A stretch of DNA of 64,000 bases from Blasia pusilla. Its lineage: Eukaryota; Marchantiophyta; Marchantiopsida; Blasiales. A program made the translations under genes and the position numbers. The stretch is taken from contig CM114273.1 in the NCBI GenBank assembly GCA_050084515.1, forward strand, positions 25,978,001 through 26,042,000. Direction: 5' to 3'. Below the pieces are notes generated by a model that was given only the letters and a program-made list of their open reading frames with translations, made no database searches and had not been told where the DNA came from. Positions 11,159-23,100 of this stretch are shown here, one piece after another (positions within the stretch are counted from its first letter, which is position 1; the number at the start of each line of letters is the position of its first letter).

Positions 11159-13571
11159 TCACTTGGAAAAAGATGATACACTACGAATGTAATCATTGAC
11201 CATTTGTAAATCACCGTTATTCAATTCATATATCGTGGATGTAAGACTTGGCTTAATGGATAAGCTCATATTTAAAATCACCATTTCAATATCAATATAT
11301 TGGCCATCACATGCATCATATGTAAACAAGGTGTTGCTCCTACTTGAGCGCCGAGACCAATTGCATAATATTTGACAGACACTTCCTGTCTGCCCATCTT
11401 TTGGGACAGGCCGGTCCAAAAGATGAATAAGAGATCTACATCTACCCCATTGACTACCATATTTTTTTTTGATGAATAGAATGCGACCTAACCAAAACTC
11501 CTTTGTAGGGACAACTCTATTCTCATCCAACTCTTTTTGTTTTCTCTTATTTGACTTACTTGATCTGGTAGATGGGCCAACTTGTGTGGTAGACTAAAAG
11601 AATAGCTATATCACTTCCAATGTCAACATAACAAGTTGGGCAATCTAGATTAGTCAGTTCTTTTACCTTACCTGTAGTGTAATATATTTTCTCTGTCATC
11701 CGTGTTAGCCTATCTTTAGAAATGAAAGGATTGCAGGCCCAATCACTCACCAAAGTAGATTTGTAGTATGTTCTGCCCTCAAATGTGATAGTTGGCATAA
11801 CTTGTCGAGGAACTCCATCTGTGCACTCATGCAAAATTGAACTGAATACATGCCTTACCTCATGTCCCAATGTTTCTATCTCTATGGATGGATTGTAATC
11901 CGTATCCTCATCCAAGTCCTCACAAATCACTCTAGACTCAATAGAGGCGGGTGCATCACTTTCCCACGCATCAAGACTATTGAAATCCCTCGGCATTGGA
12001 TCATCAAGTTTTATTTCATCAACACTAGACTCCTCGGGTGGACAAGGGCCTACAATTGGTCTGTGTTCTACGAAATCCTTAGAGTCATCACATGCAACAG
12101 CCTCATTTATAAAATCAGAATCAGGCCACGTCTCTGCTTCCACATCTCGTGGATGCAACCACCATTGCCTCTTACCTGTAGGCAAAGAGGATCTAGGAGA
12201 TATATTCAACGTGATCAATATTGATTTGGCTTCATCCAAACCCTCTTTAAGGGCATCAACTACCAACTCATTAGTATGAATCAATGAATAGTCAAACAGG
12301 TTGGGAGCATCTTCTCCTACATCTAAAGGATGGAGTGTTCCCCACACATGATCTTGCTTTGGGTAAGACCGGCCAATCTTTAATCCTTCTGGTCCAAATT
12401 CCAAGCCACCCAATCTATTCAATCCCACTGCACTATCCAACAAAGACCCAAAATCATAGTTGCGTTCATGGCCGCTCATTCCATCTACCTTGCTGAAGAA
12501 GATCTCACAACAGTAAGATCCTAGGAGATGAAATGGAACTTGCAAGTATGGATACTTATCATGGAATGCACATGTTAGTAACACAATAAAATGGCAAGAC
12601 ATGTTGATGTCATGGAAAGCTTGTACTGATATCATGTTCTTCTTTATCACAGATCCTACACTCCTTGTCACAGAATGATCACCATGTCTCAGCCAAAGTC
12701 TCCAGAGTCTAAAAAACCACGACACTTTAGATGCCAAAACTACATGACTCCTCAATTCATGCTTATGTGAGAAAAAAATATCAATGTAATCACCACAAAC
12801 CTCCAAGTTTAGGTGGATCCCTAGGCTTTTGTCATGACAAACATCCATTCTCTCAAACATATCCTGCAAAGAAGCTTGCACTCTCTTTGAAGCAATTCGT
12901 TAAGGCCCAGCCCAATTTTGCATGTCAGTCCTACATCATCCCACTTCAAGCCATGCTCATGAATTTTGTAGTGGTTATAGACATTTGTAACATATGATAG
13001 AGATGCATGCTGATCTCCAAGGACACAAGCAGATAAGCATCTATCTAATGGATTAATTGCTTTCTTCCCATTGTGAGGTGCATCCTGGTCTCCAAAGCCA
13101 TAGAGATTACCATTAGGAAGAATAGAGATAGAATACTGCCATCCTTCCCCACAACACGATGTACCTAGGTTTAGTAGAGTTAACATCCCTAAAATCTTCC
13201 ATCATTAGTTTTCTCTGACGGGTATTTCCGTTACTGGCATGTCCCAATAAAGGCCTGACATCAGCTCAAAAATACTCATCCCACATTGCTTTCAACAACA
13301 CCCAATGTTGTCTCACCCACTGTGCAGTGAACTTGTTACAAGTGGGAGTAACACAGATGGCCAATTTAGGCATAGACTCATGAAGAGGATTCACAATGAT
13401 AACTCTAGCATACATGCCTTTACAAGAATCCCTGAAAGTAATTATGATCTTGTGGTAGCCCTCATCACCTTCCCCAACCAGTACTTCCATTCCATATGAA
13501 CATATGTGTGCCTCTTTGGGCCCACAAAACCCAATCAAGGTATCATACTTGGCCTCCCATCTGTCACACAT
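11159..13571 (-). pseudogene. DDE-like transposase core, broken
   Basis: Minus-strand blocks read IGFCGPKEAHICSYG, INPLHESMPKLAI-type and PTCNKFTAQWVRQHW (13,571-13,266), then across a stop LLGHASNGNTRQRKLM (about 13,260-13,200), then FGDQDAPHNGKKAINPLD (13,186-12,821), then the long frame 12,881-11,556 with CHFIVLLTCAFHDKYPYL and LLGSYCCEIFFSKVDGM. The order of D/N, D and E positions looks like a DDE transposase ending in a CCE-F block. From memory the first position is usually D, and here it is N. This assignment is by motif recall only. The C-terminal part (11,530-11,159) is shared with the second copy at 37.3-37.8 kb. Confidence 0.55.
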
Positions 13572-14152
13572 GACTCTACAATGTTAGGTTGTATTCACAA
13601 GGAAAAAATCATTAAGTGTCTAATGATTTGTATTACTGAATCTCAAACACTCACCTAGACCTCTCCTTAATCCTTTTTTCGTCCTCTGCAAATATTACAG
13701 GGACATCACCTTTAATTCCAAGAGTCTGCTTTGATGCAGAAAAAATTTCTGCCAACCTCCATGAATATCTCTTTGCGCAATCCAATTCTAAATGGTGATA
13801 ACTTGGCTGTGTCTTGCTTCAATGTTTTTAGACTTGGACCACCTAAGTTCTTCTGAAAGCAGTGGGCCACTTGTCTACCACCAAATTGTAGCATTGCTTG
13901 GGCTATGGCTATGGTTCTCTTACTGTACCTAAATCACTTGGCAGCCTTGGTTAGATTTCTAGCTACATCTGCAATGAAATCCCATAACCCATCTTTGGCA
14001 CCAAATGCTTCAGTCCTATGCCCATTCACTATATTCCTAAGGAATAGTCTAAGATCCTTCCCATCTGCAGCTACTCCTAATAAATCCTCTAGCTTCCTCC
14101 GTCTAGTACTCAAAGCAGCTACTTTGGTAGCATAATGAGACAGAAGCCATCG

Positions 14153-15760
14153 TTATTTTTTGAATTTGGAAGTCAAATTCCCAACGTGCTTTTTGTGCTC
14201 TGTCTTGGTGAGATGGTCCAACCGTATTCCACCACTTGTGTCTCTGGCTCCTCTTGGCACTAAAGCTTCAACTTCCCTATGCACCTGACCACAGAAATCA
14301 TCCAACCGCTTTACTGACTCACAATTACTACATGTTAGGTTCAAAAACCCACCACCATTGTAAGAAAACCTTTTGCATTGCTTGTGTCTAAAACAACCCT
14401 CAATATTCACTATAGACTCTGGTGTAGAATTGTAAACATGTGCACAATAGGTTGACTCACAATCCCACAAGGCCCCTACCTCTTGATCATCAAGAACAAC
14501 CTTGACATCCATTCGATCTCCTCTCCATTTAAAATTTTCATCCCACAACCCCCAACACAACAAACCTAGTCCTGGATCTAGTATAAGATCTAACGCACCT
14601 TTCCGAGAATAGCTCCCAACATTGGACTTATCTCATGTGAAGAACTTCAAGATTGACCCCTGTGATGGGTGCTGATCCTTGGCATCTGCTTTCCTCGGCC
14701 TGCCTCTCTTCCCAGACCTTAATTCCATCTCCACAGAAGCCTCTTTGACCTCAGAGGCATCCAAGTGATCCCGGTTAACCAAGTGATGTCTCAAATTATG
14801 ATCCAAATTCTGTTTCTTTGGGCAGATGTCCATATGCAACTTTCCACAGACTCTACACCTGACCTTAAATATGTATGATATACTGGAATATTGAGGATCT
14901 GTGGGAGGCCTTGTCACGAATAACACCTCCGTTTCATCCCCGACATCCTCATTCAGTTGGGTGACGATAGCTAGTTCTGTAGAGATGGCCTCACCATGAT
15001 CAAAGAGAGGTCTTTGAACATCACTAGGCTCCATCAATGATGCAAGTAATTTTCTTCTCTTACAGAAGCTATCCTTGTGTTTCGGGTTAACTAGATACTT
15101 TGTCCTAAAATTGCTAAAGAAATTTGCAATAGCTTTCACATTTTGGGAGTTCTCTGCATTCCCATAGTTCAATCTATACTCCAAACACTCTAGATGTCCT
15201 CTGACATCTGTTCCATCATCCCATGTCCTCACCCTCCAGTTGTGTTCCTTGTATCCATTCTTCTCAACCCACTTCCCTAATCTCATCATTCCAACATTTG
15301 GCAGCTTGCTCTGCCATCAACACTGACTCAAACGAGGCACAAACAAGACCTTGGTTTGTGACATTAACCAAACTCACCAGATGTGCTGGGTTTCAGCATG
15401 GTTCTCAGACACAAGAGTTGAACCCACTACATTCTCAGAGAAAGTAGACATTGTGGTTGCAGAAGACTGGGAGGACAGTCGCAATGTCCTCCCACAAGGA
15501 CCCACAGGTAACTGTGGAATGACACCTACTATTCCATCCAATTCCATCAGTAGAATTACCTTCTCTGCATTCAGGTGTGTTCTACCAGGGAGTCTCAAGT
15601 CCCAGAAATCAAAATCAAAATCCACAATTCCAAAACATTTCAGATGCAAGTGTGCTGGTGACTGCCCATATATGTAACCTAAAACACAAATTGGCTCATC
15701 ATTGTGTCCTTCACCCCTCTTTTCAACCAATCTGATACTACCTCTAGTAGAGGTCAACAT
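14153..15760 (-). pseudogene. Middle part of transposon protein: AT-hook and zinc fingers
   Basis: Three adjacent minus-strand frames (15,760-15,374; 15,289-14,633; 14,563-14,153) follow one another. The second ends with the AT-hook SGKRGRPRKADAK, expected to bind the minor groove of AT-rich DNA, preceded by a zinc-finger-like CRVCGKLHMDIC...HNLRHH. The third has several C-x-C and C-x2-C groups (CESTYC, CFRHKQC, CSNC). No enzyme motif is seen. Frames are separated by stops; the protein was probably continuous or spliced. Confidence 0.5.
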
Positions 15761-16396
15761 TGGACACTATGGGAATACACACAAGAACCTCTTATACAAC
15801 CCACAAAAGAGAACACAACACCACAAATCAGATCCAAATAAATTGTATTATCCAATAGCACCTTGCATTCAATCTCACTCAAAGTTGCATTCTTTGAAAC
15901 ATGTTTTATAATTTTGAACGCAACTCACAAACATTGATGTCATCTCCTTCATTTAAGACATTGCAAATGGATCCATGAAAGAACAAATGTCCTTTTCAAT
16001 AATCAATCCAAAATCCCAAAATCCAATGTACCAACTTGCTATATGAATTGACGTTAAAGTCTCTATTGCATTTATCCAACAATTGGAGTATCCTGGAAGG
16101 TAGTCCTATTGGGGCTAGTCCCATGGCGGGATCAATCACGAGTAGGCACAGACTGGCCCTGTGGAATGGTATGATGATGGCAATACAAAAGTCGCCACTT
16201 GAAAAAATTCCACGTGCCATTGACATCACAACCTTTGTGTAGGTGGTTTTTGCCTCGTGAGGTCTGATCATAACACCAAGCACGAGGGCAACTTCGACAG
16301 TGCACTTAATCATATATACCATCTTGGTATACCTTTCACGCATCACAATAGTGATGCGGGCATATGAGTGCATCGGGTGATAAAAGGAGAAATAAT

Positions 16397-16771
16397 CTAA
16401 CACTTGACAAGCCGTGTCTCAAACTCTGTATGTCCAACAACACGACCCACCATCCCACAAGATAAACATATGGCTCTATCATGAGCACATAAGTCACACA
16501 CCCAAGGTCCATTCGAGTCGTGATTTCTAGGCAGTACAACAGGGATGCAGGTTTGACCCTTGCCACTATTTGGATTGGTGGGGAGGCCACCTCCAACCCA
16601 ATGAAAGTTGAGACCACAAGCACCATCACAAAATAGAACATCACCTCCCTCATCACAAGAAAAGCAGCATGGGGGATCCATTTGGTGATGCTCATAATAA
16701 GAGTACCGATCTAACAAGGGAACATTTGCCATTGTGTGTGTGAGGTGTCCAATGATTCTTACCCAAGGCAC
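16397..16771 (-). pseudogene. EDM2-like PHD finger, N-terminal part of transposon protein
   Basis: An ATG at 16,771 opens a 124-codon frame. It contains CCFSCDEGGDVLFCDGACG, then FHWVGGG, WVCDLC and AICLSCGMVG. The spacing C-x2-C, C-x4-C-type, H, C-x2-C plus a following C-x2-C pair resembles the PHD and extended zinc-finger unit of plant EDM2-type silencing regulators. Such fingers commonly bind histone H3 tails. It ends in a frame break; the next coding block starts about 0.6 kb downstream, so an intron or decay lies between. Being in a repeated element, it is not a host gene in this copy. Confidence 0.7.
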
Positions 16772-16800
16772 GGAATGGTCTATGGCTCTTACTCTCTGTG

Positions 16801-17440
16801 ATCCTAAAACTTAGAGGAACAGTTCACTGGTGGTCAAATCTAATGGCCTCCAATAGGGTGGTCACTTCCCTATGGGCTCCTTCAAACAATCGTGCACAAA
16901 AAAGAGAATAACCCTGTGCAATCTAAAATTATAGAGAAACAAACTTCGTAACAAACAGAGTAATAACATATGCACATATTGCTAACTTGGTAACACCAAA
17001 AGTGTTCACATCATTCTCATTTGTGATCACTGTTATACACATTCACACACCTATACCCACAACATAATTGATTGTCTCTCTCTCATTGTCTTCAGTAGGA
17101 TTTAATGGCATCACATGATATATGGTTTTCAGACTATGAGAGTCACTACTTCTTTGAAGAAAGTATCACTCCACTCCTTGGTGTCCTACTATGAATTAAC
17201 AACACAAAGAGAAAGAGCATAGTGTGATGTTGCTAAGTACATAGCAAGATTAAACCTTGATGTTTATACAAAAAATACAACATAAAGATATTGATTAAAA
17301 GTGGATGTTCATTGCCCAAAGCTATTGTGTTGGTAAGTAATGATCAATGGGAATCCCAATAATGTAAAGTAGTGATAAGTCACTACATGACGACAGTCTC
17401 TCTCATGGTCTCTTAAAAGTAGGGAGGAAGCCATGAAAAT
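16801..17440. other. Spacer with a LINE 3'-end fragment
   Basis: From about 17,210 to 17,430 (plus strand) the text follows the same repeat found at 35.1-35.9 kb and inverted at 42.65-42.83 kb (shared TTCATTGCCCAAAGCTA, then GTAAGTAATG, then GGGATCCCAAT-like). That repeat is the C-terminal coding end of a LINE. The rest (16,801-17,209) has no recognisable feature. Confidence 0.45.
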
Positions 17441-18769
17441 ATCAAGCCTCTATTTCTCGTCCTTGGTTAATAGGTATATGTCGTGCCCATACACATCGCT
17501 ACACAACATACATCGCCGTCACCGAACACACACACAAACACGCACGATCCCATGCTAACTCATGGCATCCAAACAACGAGACAAGAAGTACCAAAATCTC
17601 TCCAATAAAAGAAGATCCAATCTCTCTCACCACACCATAGTCCTCACATGTGTGCACTCACATGTCTCTCTCAATGTCAAACCAAACCCACTCTCCTAAT
17701 GAGAGGCTTAGGTTACACACACAAGGCAAGCAAGATCATAGCTCCGTCGCCTCATACCAAGAGGTTCAACAAAGAGAGAATGAGCTCTCTCTCCTTGAGG
17801 TATACCCCTCCCCTCTCCCAAGCTCTCTCCATGGTAACCTATTCTCCCAAGTCACCTCCTTGGCTCTTGACTTGATGTAGGAGGTCATCGGCCACTAACC
17901 AAAAATAAAAAATGGATCATATACTCAAAATGGTACTTACCTAAAATACTAAGTTCCTCAATATTTGTGTGTGTGTTCGTTGACGGTTCCAAATGAGCCG
18001 AAACGAAGGGTGTCACGTCTTTTAGGATAGATCGATGAGATGCAGTAGAGCACCTTTAAGAGTAGTGAAGGACAAGCTCAGTAGGTCGAGGATGATCGGC
18101 TGAGGCCGCAAGAAACCTGAGATAGTAGGTTTCCCCTTCGTTTCGACTCATTTGGAGCCATATTGAGGAACTTACTATTTTAGGTAAGTACCATTTTGAA
18201 TATATATGATCGACTTTCTATTTTTGTTAAATGGCCAATGACCTCCTAGATCAGGTCAAGAGCCAAGGAGGTGACTTGGGAGAATAGGTTACCATGGAGA
18301 GAGCTTGGGATAGGGGAGGGATATACCTCAAGGAGAGAGAGCTTGAGAACTCATTCTCTCTTTGTAAAGTAAGATCCAATCTCTCTCTTCACCATCTCAA
18401 GAGGTTCAACAAAGAGAGAATGAGCTCTCAAGCTCTCTCTCCTTGAGGTATATCCCTCCCCTATCCCAAGCTCTCTCCATAGTAACCTATTCTCCCAAGT
18501 CACCTCCTTAGCTCTTGACCTAATGTAGGAGGTCACGCGACACTCACCAAAAATAGAAAGTTGATCATATACTCAAAATGGTACTTACCTAAAATACTAA
18601 GTTCCCCAATATGGCTCCAAATGAGCGGAAATGAAGGGGAAACCTACTCTCTTAGGTTTCCCGGGGCCTCAACAGGTCATCCTCGACCTATTGAGCCTGT
18701 CCTCCATTGCTCACGAAGGCGCTCTACTACATCTCACCAATCTATCATAAAATACGTGATAGTTGTCAT
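17440..18769. repeat. Fold-back cluster of Gypsy LTR pieces
   Basis: At 17,474-17,605 there is an inverted copy of the first about 130 bp of the LTR at 34,775-34,910. Segment A (17,606-17,975, plus) is repeated inverted as B (about 18,130-18,361) and again plus as C (18,362-18,640). C continues into the last about 130 bp of the LTR, ending near 18,761; an inverted version of that end occupies 18,011-18,130. B and C form a head-to-head palindrome centred near 18,361. This suggests two LTR copies in opposite orientation, partly deleted. The rightmost plus copy acts as the 5' LTR of the following Gypsy element. Confidence 0.7.
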
Positions 18770-20167
18770 GGGGGCGGATTACCCCATGCCGGTGCTCTCG
18801 GGGGCATCATGAAGCTTGCTGATTTGTATTTTTACACGTCTTACATTTTCGTTGGGAGAAATCAGCGTAGAAGCGCTCCCGAATTTTGTGTAGGAGAAAG
18901 AGACATTGGGCTTTACGACAGTTCCTGTCAGTTTTTATTGAAATGTCCGATTCTAAATATTTTTGACTCTATTGTAGATTATGAAGCTGTGCAAGCTATG
19001 CAACAAACAACGCGCAATTTGGAGTTATGAGCAAAAAGTTATGGTCAATCTTGCAAAATTTTCATTGCTAGGCGATTTCAAGGGTTAAATTGTTCAAACC
19101 CTAAACTAGCCGCCACGCCGGCGGCGGCCGTCGCCATTATAGTCATTGTCAACGGTATGCCGTCGATGGTAAACCATCACCGTCACCAGTCAACCGTTAC
19201 CGTCACTGGGCGGCCGTCACCATCAACTGTCAACTGTCATCGTCAATAGTCCACCGTCCGTTGTCCACCCTTTGGTTTCCTTTGCCGCCGTTACGGAGTG
19301 GAGGGTCTTCCACGACGTTCGTTGATTCTCTGACTTGCGTCGCCACCACGTACTTTGTTTTGGCCGCCATCGTCATCGCAGTTTCGTCATCAACCAGTGA
19401 TAGCAGATGACCTCCGGTTATGGTGTTTGAGTTTCGATTTCATGCTGCTTTGTTGTGATTGGTAGCCGCTCGACAACGATCGAGTACCGTGCCATGACGC
19501 CCGTAGCCGCAACGCGCCGCTGATTTCCGCGTTGTGCCGCTTGTGGCCGCACCACACTGTCTTGATCGCGGAGCCACTCCCTCATTGTGGAGCAGAGTGT
19601 GGGTTTATTGTTGATTGAGGAGGGTATGCCGTCAAGTGTGGCATCCCACCATCGAGGGCTGCGCCGTTCGTAGCCGTTCCGTGCCGCCTGCAATGCCGCA
19701 CCGTTTCGCTGGAACCGCACTGTCTATCGAGGAGTTCTGAGCAGCGTTAGTACAGGAGGAATATGACTTGATAATTGGAGGAGTTGTCTCCATGACCGAG
19801 TTGGGGTCGAGATTTGCCGTTGCTGAGGAGCGACATCGATATGTGTTCAGGTTATCCATTCTGGTCCCTTACCCTACACGCGTGAGGGATTCTGGTATTT
19901 GGGTAGTTTCTTTTGGGATATTTGGTTGTGTGGATGCTGAGAGCATCAGTTATGTATGTGGTTTGGGGGACATAGACCTGTGTGGGATGTCCGGAGTTGA
20001 GGGTAGGTTTTCGATGAGATGATAGCCTGGTCGATTCGCCGCACCACGTCGCTTGTTGCCGCACGTTACACGTCTCGAGGATGGAGAGTGTAGATTGAGT
20101 GCCGCATGTTTGGGATGAGTGATTGAGGGATTACTTGCAAGGTTGAGAATGATGGAGTGAGAGGGGC
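18770..20167 (+). other. Long leader of the methyltransferase Gypsy element
   Basis: About 1.4 kb between LTR and gag. It has no long plus-strand frame. From about 19,100 to 19,400 it is rich in imperfect CCGTCACC and CCGTCA units. No convincing tRNA primer binding site could be placed after 18,761. Confidence 0.4.
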
Positions 20168-21777
20168 ATGAGGGTCATCACGGCGTCCGTTCGGGACTTT
20201 GAGAGGCGAGGTGGTGAACCCGAGAGTAGCTCTAGAGGTTTTACAGGAACTGGCGCGAGGTTCCGAGGGTCTCCACGTGAGGAACCACCTCGACCTCCTT
20301 CTGTGTCATTGTCAGACGAGGGGCAGGGTGTAGAGGAGTTTGTGAGCATATCACCACACATTGTGAGTGGTCCTACCAGTTGGGCGTACGAGATGGACAA
20401 CCGGGGTAGAGGACCGCGTAGGTTTTCAGGTGCAGTAGGTACGATTGAGTTGCACGATTTCATAGCAGAGTTTAGGAGTTGGCGCGACTCCTAGTGGGCC
20501 AAGAACTCTAGAGAGTTCAACCTGTTTACAGCATGGAACGGTATGTTCCAACATTTAGAGGGGGCGCCCATGGACGATTACCATGAGTTCTCTCAGAGAT
20601 ATGCACGTGAGATTGAGGCGTGGAGGCTCTACTATGACCCACATTATGTGTCATGGATGGAGCCATTCCTAGATGAGGAGGAGGAGTCAGGAGAGGTTAC
20701 TTCCTCTTCCACGAGTGACGTTTTAGGAGGGGTCACTCGCACGGGAGCAATTGCACCGTCTAGTCGGGTTTGTCCGAGGTTCAACCCTGTGGTTGAGTTC
20801 TTTGTTGAGTTGAGGGCAAGCTACCAGGGGGTGCGGATAGAGACGTTGCAGAGCATCCACGACTTCTAGAGGCGCTCGGTGGGAGTTTGCGTGAGGCTTA
20901 CACTCGCTTGCGTCGGTTGATCAACATCATTCAGGGGGTGACAGAGGCTCAGGCTATCCACTCATGTTACGCGATGCTGGACCGGACCCTGCGGACACGG
21001 GTGCGGGAGGGTGTGCTTCTTATGAACACCTCCCCTATGTTGAGAGATGTTTTTAGGACCGCCAAGAACATTGAGCGCAACATGGCAGAGGAGAGCGTAG
21101 CCACCATGGGTTCTGGGCGAGAGCAGTCGCGATTGTGTGCACCACCTATGTAGCAACGTGGACTCCGAGATAGGTCGACTGTGGTACCACGAGCTCAAGG
21201 AGGATACCGGGAGGCCATGCCATAGAGACCTGCGCCTTCATATGCGGCTCAACAGCAGCTACCTACTATTACTTGTTGGTCATGTGGTGCAGCCCATCAT
21301 CAGCGCGATTGCACTAGTCAGGGTCATGGACGTGTGCCTCAGCTTGGAGGAGGAGATGGTGCTGCACCAAGAGGTTATCAGTGTGACTATTGTCAGAGGT
21401 ATGGTCATACACGCGCCATATGTTTCAGTTTATATCCTGAGTTACGTTCGGACCGAGGGCCAGAGAGGGCACCAGAGCGAGTAGCCGGTCCGGGTGGGCC
21501 TAGAGATCGTGCACCAGGTGGTCCCGTTGGGGGACGAGGAGCTGGAGTTGCCCGACAGGTCGGAGGAGCAGCCCGTGGAGGATGTAGAGTCCTACCACCT
21601 AGACGCATTGAGGGAGATGCCGGACGTGAGGCTAGGATGGTTGCTCAGATACATCAGCTACAGGAGCAGATTTCCGCTATGGCATTGAGATTACCAGATG
21701 CCGGATCCGTGGCATCGAAATCACATGGAGCAGCCAGAGATATGGAGGATCCTGGTTGGATGTGCGGGGTTGCCTAG
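20168..21777 (+). pseudogene. Gag of the methyltransferase Gypsy element
   Basis: The frame from ATG 20,168 reads a disordered Arg/Pro-rich head, then HDFIAEFRSWRDS, a TAG (20,492-20,494), then continues in frame with WAKNSREFNLFTAWNGMFQHLEG. After a frameshift near 20,870, REAYTRLRRLINIIQGVTEA (20,890-21,153) belongs to the capsid-like domain. The zinc knuckle CDYCQRYGHTRAIC is at about 21,355-21,400 in the frame that runs to 21,777, followed by a Gly/Arg/Pro-rich stretch and a short coiled-coil-like IHQLQEQISAMALRL. Gag would package the element RNA. Two or more stops and shifts break it. Confidence 0.75.
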
Positions 21778-21876
21778 ATAGAGGCAGCCGCAGTTTTGAC
21801 GCGTGGAGCAGCTGCAAAGTTGGATCCACAGCGAGGGGAAGCGAGGAAATAGACTAGGCTTCCTCAGTCTTTCACG

Positions 21877-23071
21877 TTGTCCACGTTGATGATGACCCCA
21901 TCGATGGGTCCATATCAGAGTTCCTGGAGAGTTGGTGATGTTGTTGGTGTGCAAGCACGGAGGGCGATGGGAGAAGCGAGTGCGACGACTCCTATTGTTG
22001 ATGCTCAGGAGGGGCCTGTGTCAAGCACGTTGTTGGGGGCGGCCACCATTGTGTACAACGCTCCTTTATTTTCTGCTTCCGATGTTATGACATTGGGGGG
22101 TACGCCCGCTGAGGCTTTTCGGCTAGCCGCTACGCTATGTGAGCGTGGAGTTGGAGTTCCTGCATCACATTCAGAGGTGATTGCAGAGGAGGTGATGGAC
22201 CTGCCCTTGGAGCGGATGCTCGGATGGTGGAGATTCATGGCACGCTGCGGATGCTAGGATGGCGGAGATGCCCGCTAGACCCGCGATAGAGCGTGCCATG
22301 GCTTCTCCTGGTGTTTTGTTGCTGGATAACCGAGGAGAGGTCTTCCAGTTGGTGAGTCCCAGAGGTAGAGCTTTTAGTCCGCAACGCATCTTGTTGGATT
22401 CGGGAGCGCAACGCCTCATGTTGAGGAAAGCATCATTCAGAGGATTGGGCTTGACGAGAGCCGATGTGGAGCGTTGTCCATTCCGGATACAGACATCCTT
22501 GGGTGGAGAGAGTACCATACAGTATATCATACGATAGGAGGTTGTGGTGAGGATTTGCCCGAGACATCCTACAGATGAGTCCGTGGTGAGAGCCAAGGCG
22601 ATAGTGACTAATGCAGAGTCCTACGACGTCTTGGTTGGTGGAGCAGTGTTAAACCCGATGGGGTTTTCCTTGGATTACTGGGAGGAGTCAGCGTCCTACA
22701 GACCAGGATGGCAGTCAGATGATGGGCGCCTTAGCTCATTACCCGTTCGATTCACAAGTGCAGTGATCGAGCAACGGCGAGGAGAGATGGTGACCTTAAC
22801 AACATTTAGCAGTGCCATCACTTGGCCTAGTGATTTGGTTAAGGGACATGTCCATGCAGAGGATACTCCCATTCCTGGAATTTCTATGGAGAGGAGTGTT
22901 ATTGTAGCCGCATCATTCCGTGGAGGAGAGGTGCCGCTGTGGGGCTCGACTGAGAAGCTTCTACGATTGGCAGATGAGAACGTGCAGACCGCGTGGAGCA
23001 AGGCATTTGCACCAGAGCATGACGGGTCTGAGGAACCTGAGGTAGCAGGGAGTGCTACGATGATACCCTAG
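21877..23071 (+). pseudogene. Retropepsin-type protease region of the same element
   Basis: The frame 22,259-22,537 contains RILLDSGAQRLMLRKA, the DSGA catalytic motif of retroviral-type aspartic proteases. The next frame (22,544-23,071) supplies the second half with AKAIVTNAESYDVLVGG and NPMGFSLDYW. Stops at 22,255 and 22,535 separate the parts. About 100 residues of acidic linker (ending GSATMIP) lead up to the methyltransferase, whose first motif starts about 45 bp after the stop at 23,071. The protease would cut the polyprotein, probably releasing the methyltransferase as well. Confidence 0.72.
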
Positions 23072-23100
23072 GACACCACATCAATTGTGTGGTGTATCCC

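Larger units (their letters stand above)
10681..16800 (-). mobile_element. Large DNA transposon with PHD finger and DDE-like transposase, decayed
   Basis: A run of minus-strand frames from 16,771 to 11,159 makes one broken protein: PHD finger, AT-hook and zinc-finger region, and a transposase-like core. The same 3' coding end and the same terminal non-coding stretch recur at 36,788-37,840, showing a mobile repeat. The left end at about 10,681 in both copies has a short palindrome (GGGGT/ACCCC here) followed by ACTTATAAGTGAAA. I found no matching inverted repeat on the right side, so the right end and the superfamily are open. The transposase core fits a plant DDE family I recall with motifs like GHAS-G-R, HNGKK-INPLD and LGS-CCE-FFS; that placement is from memory. 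Confidence 0.65.
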
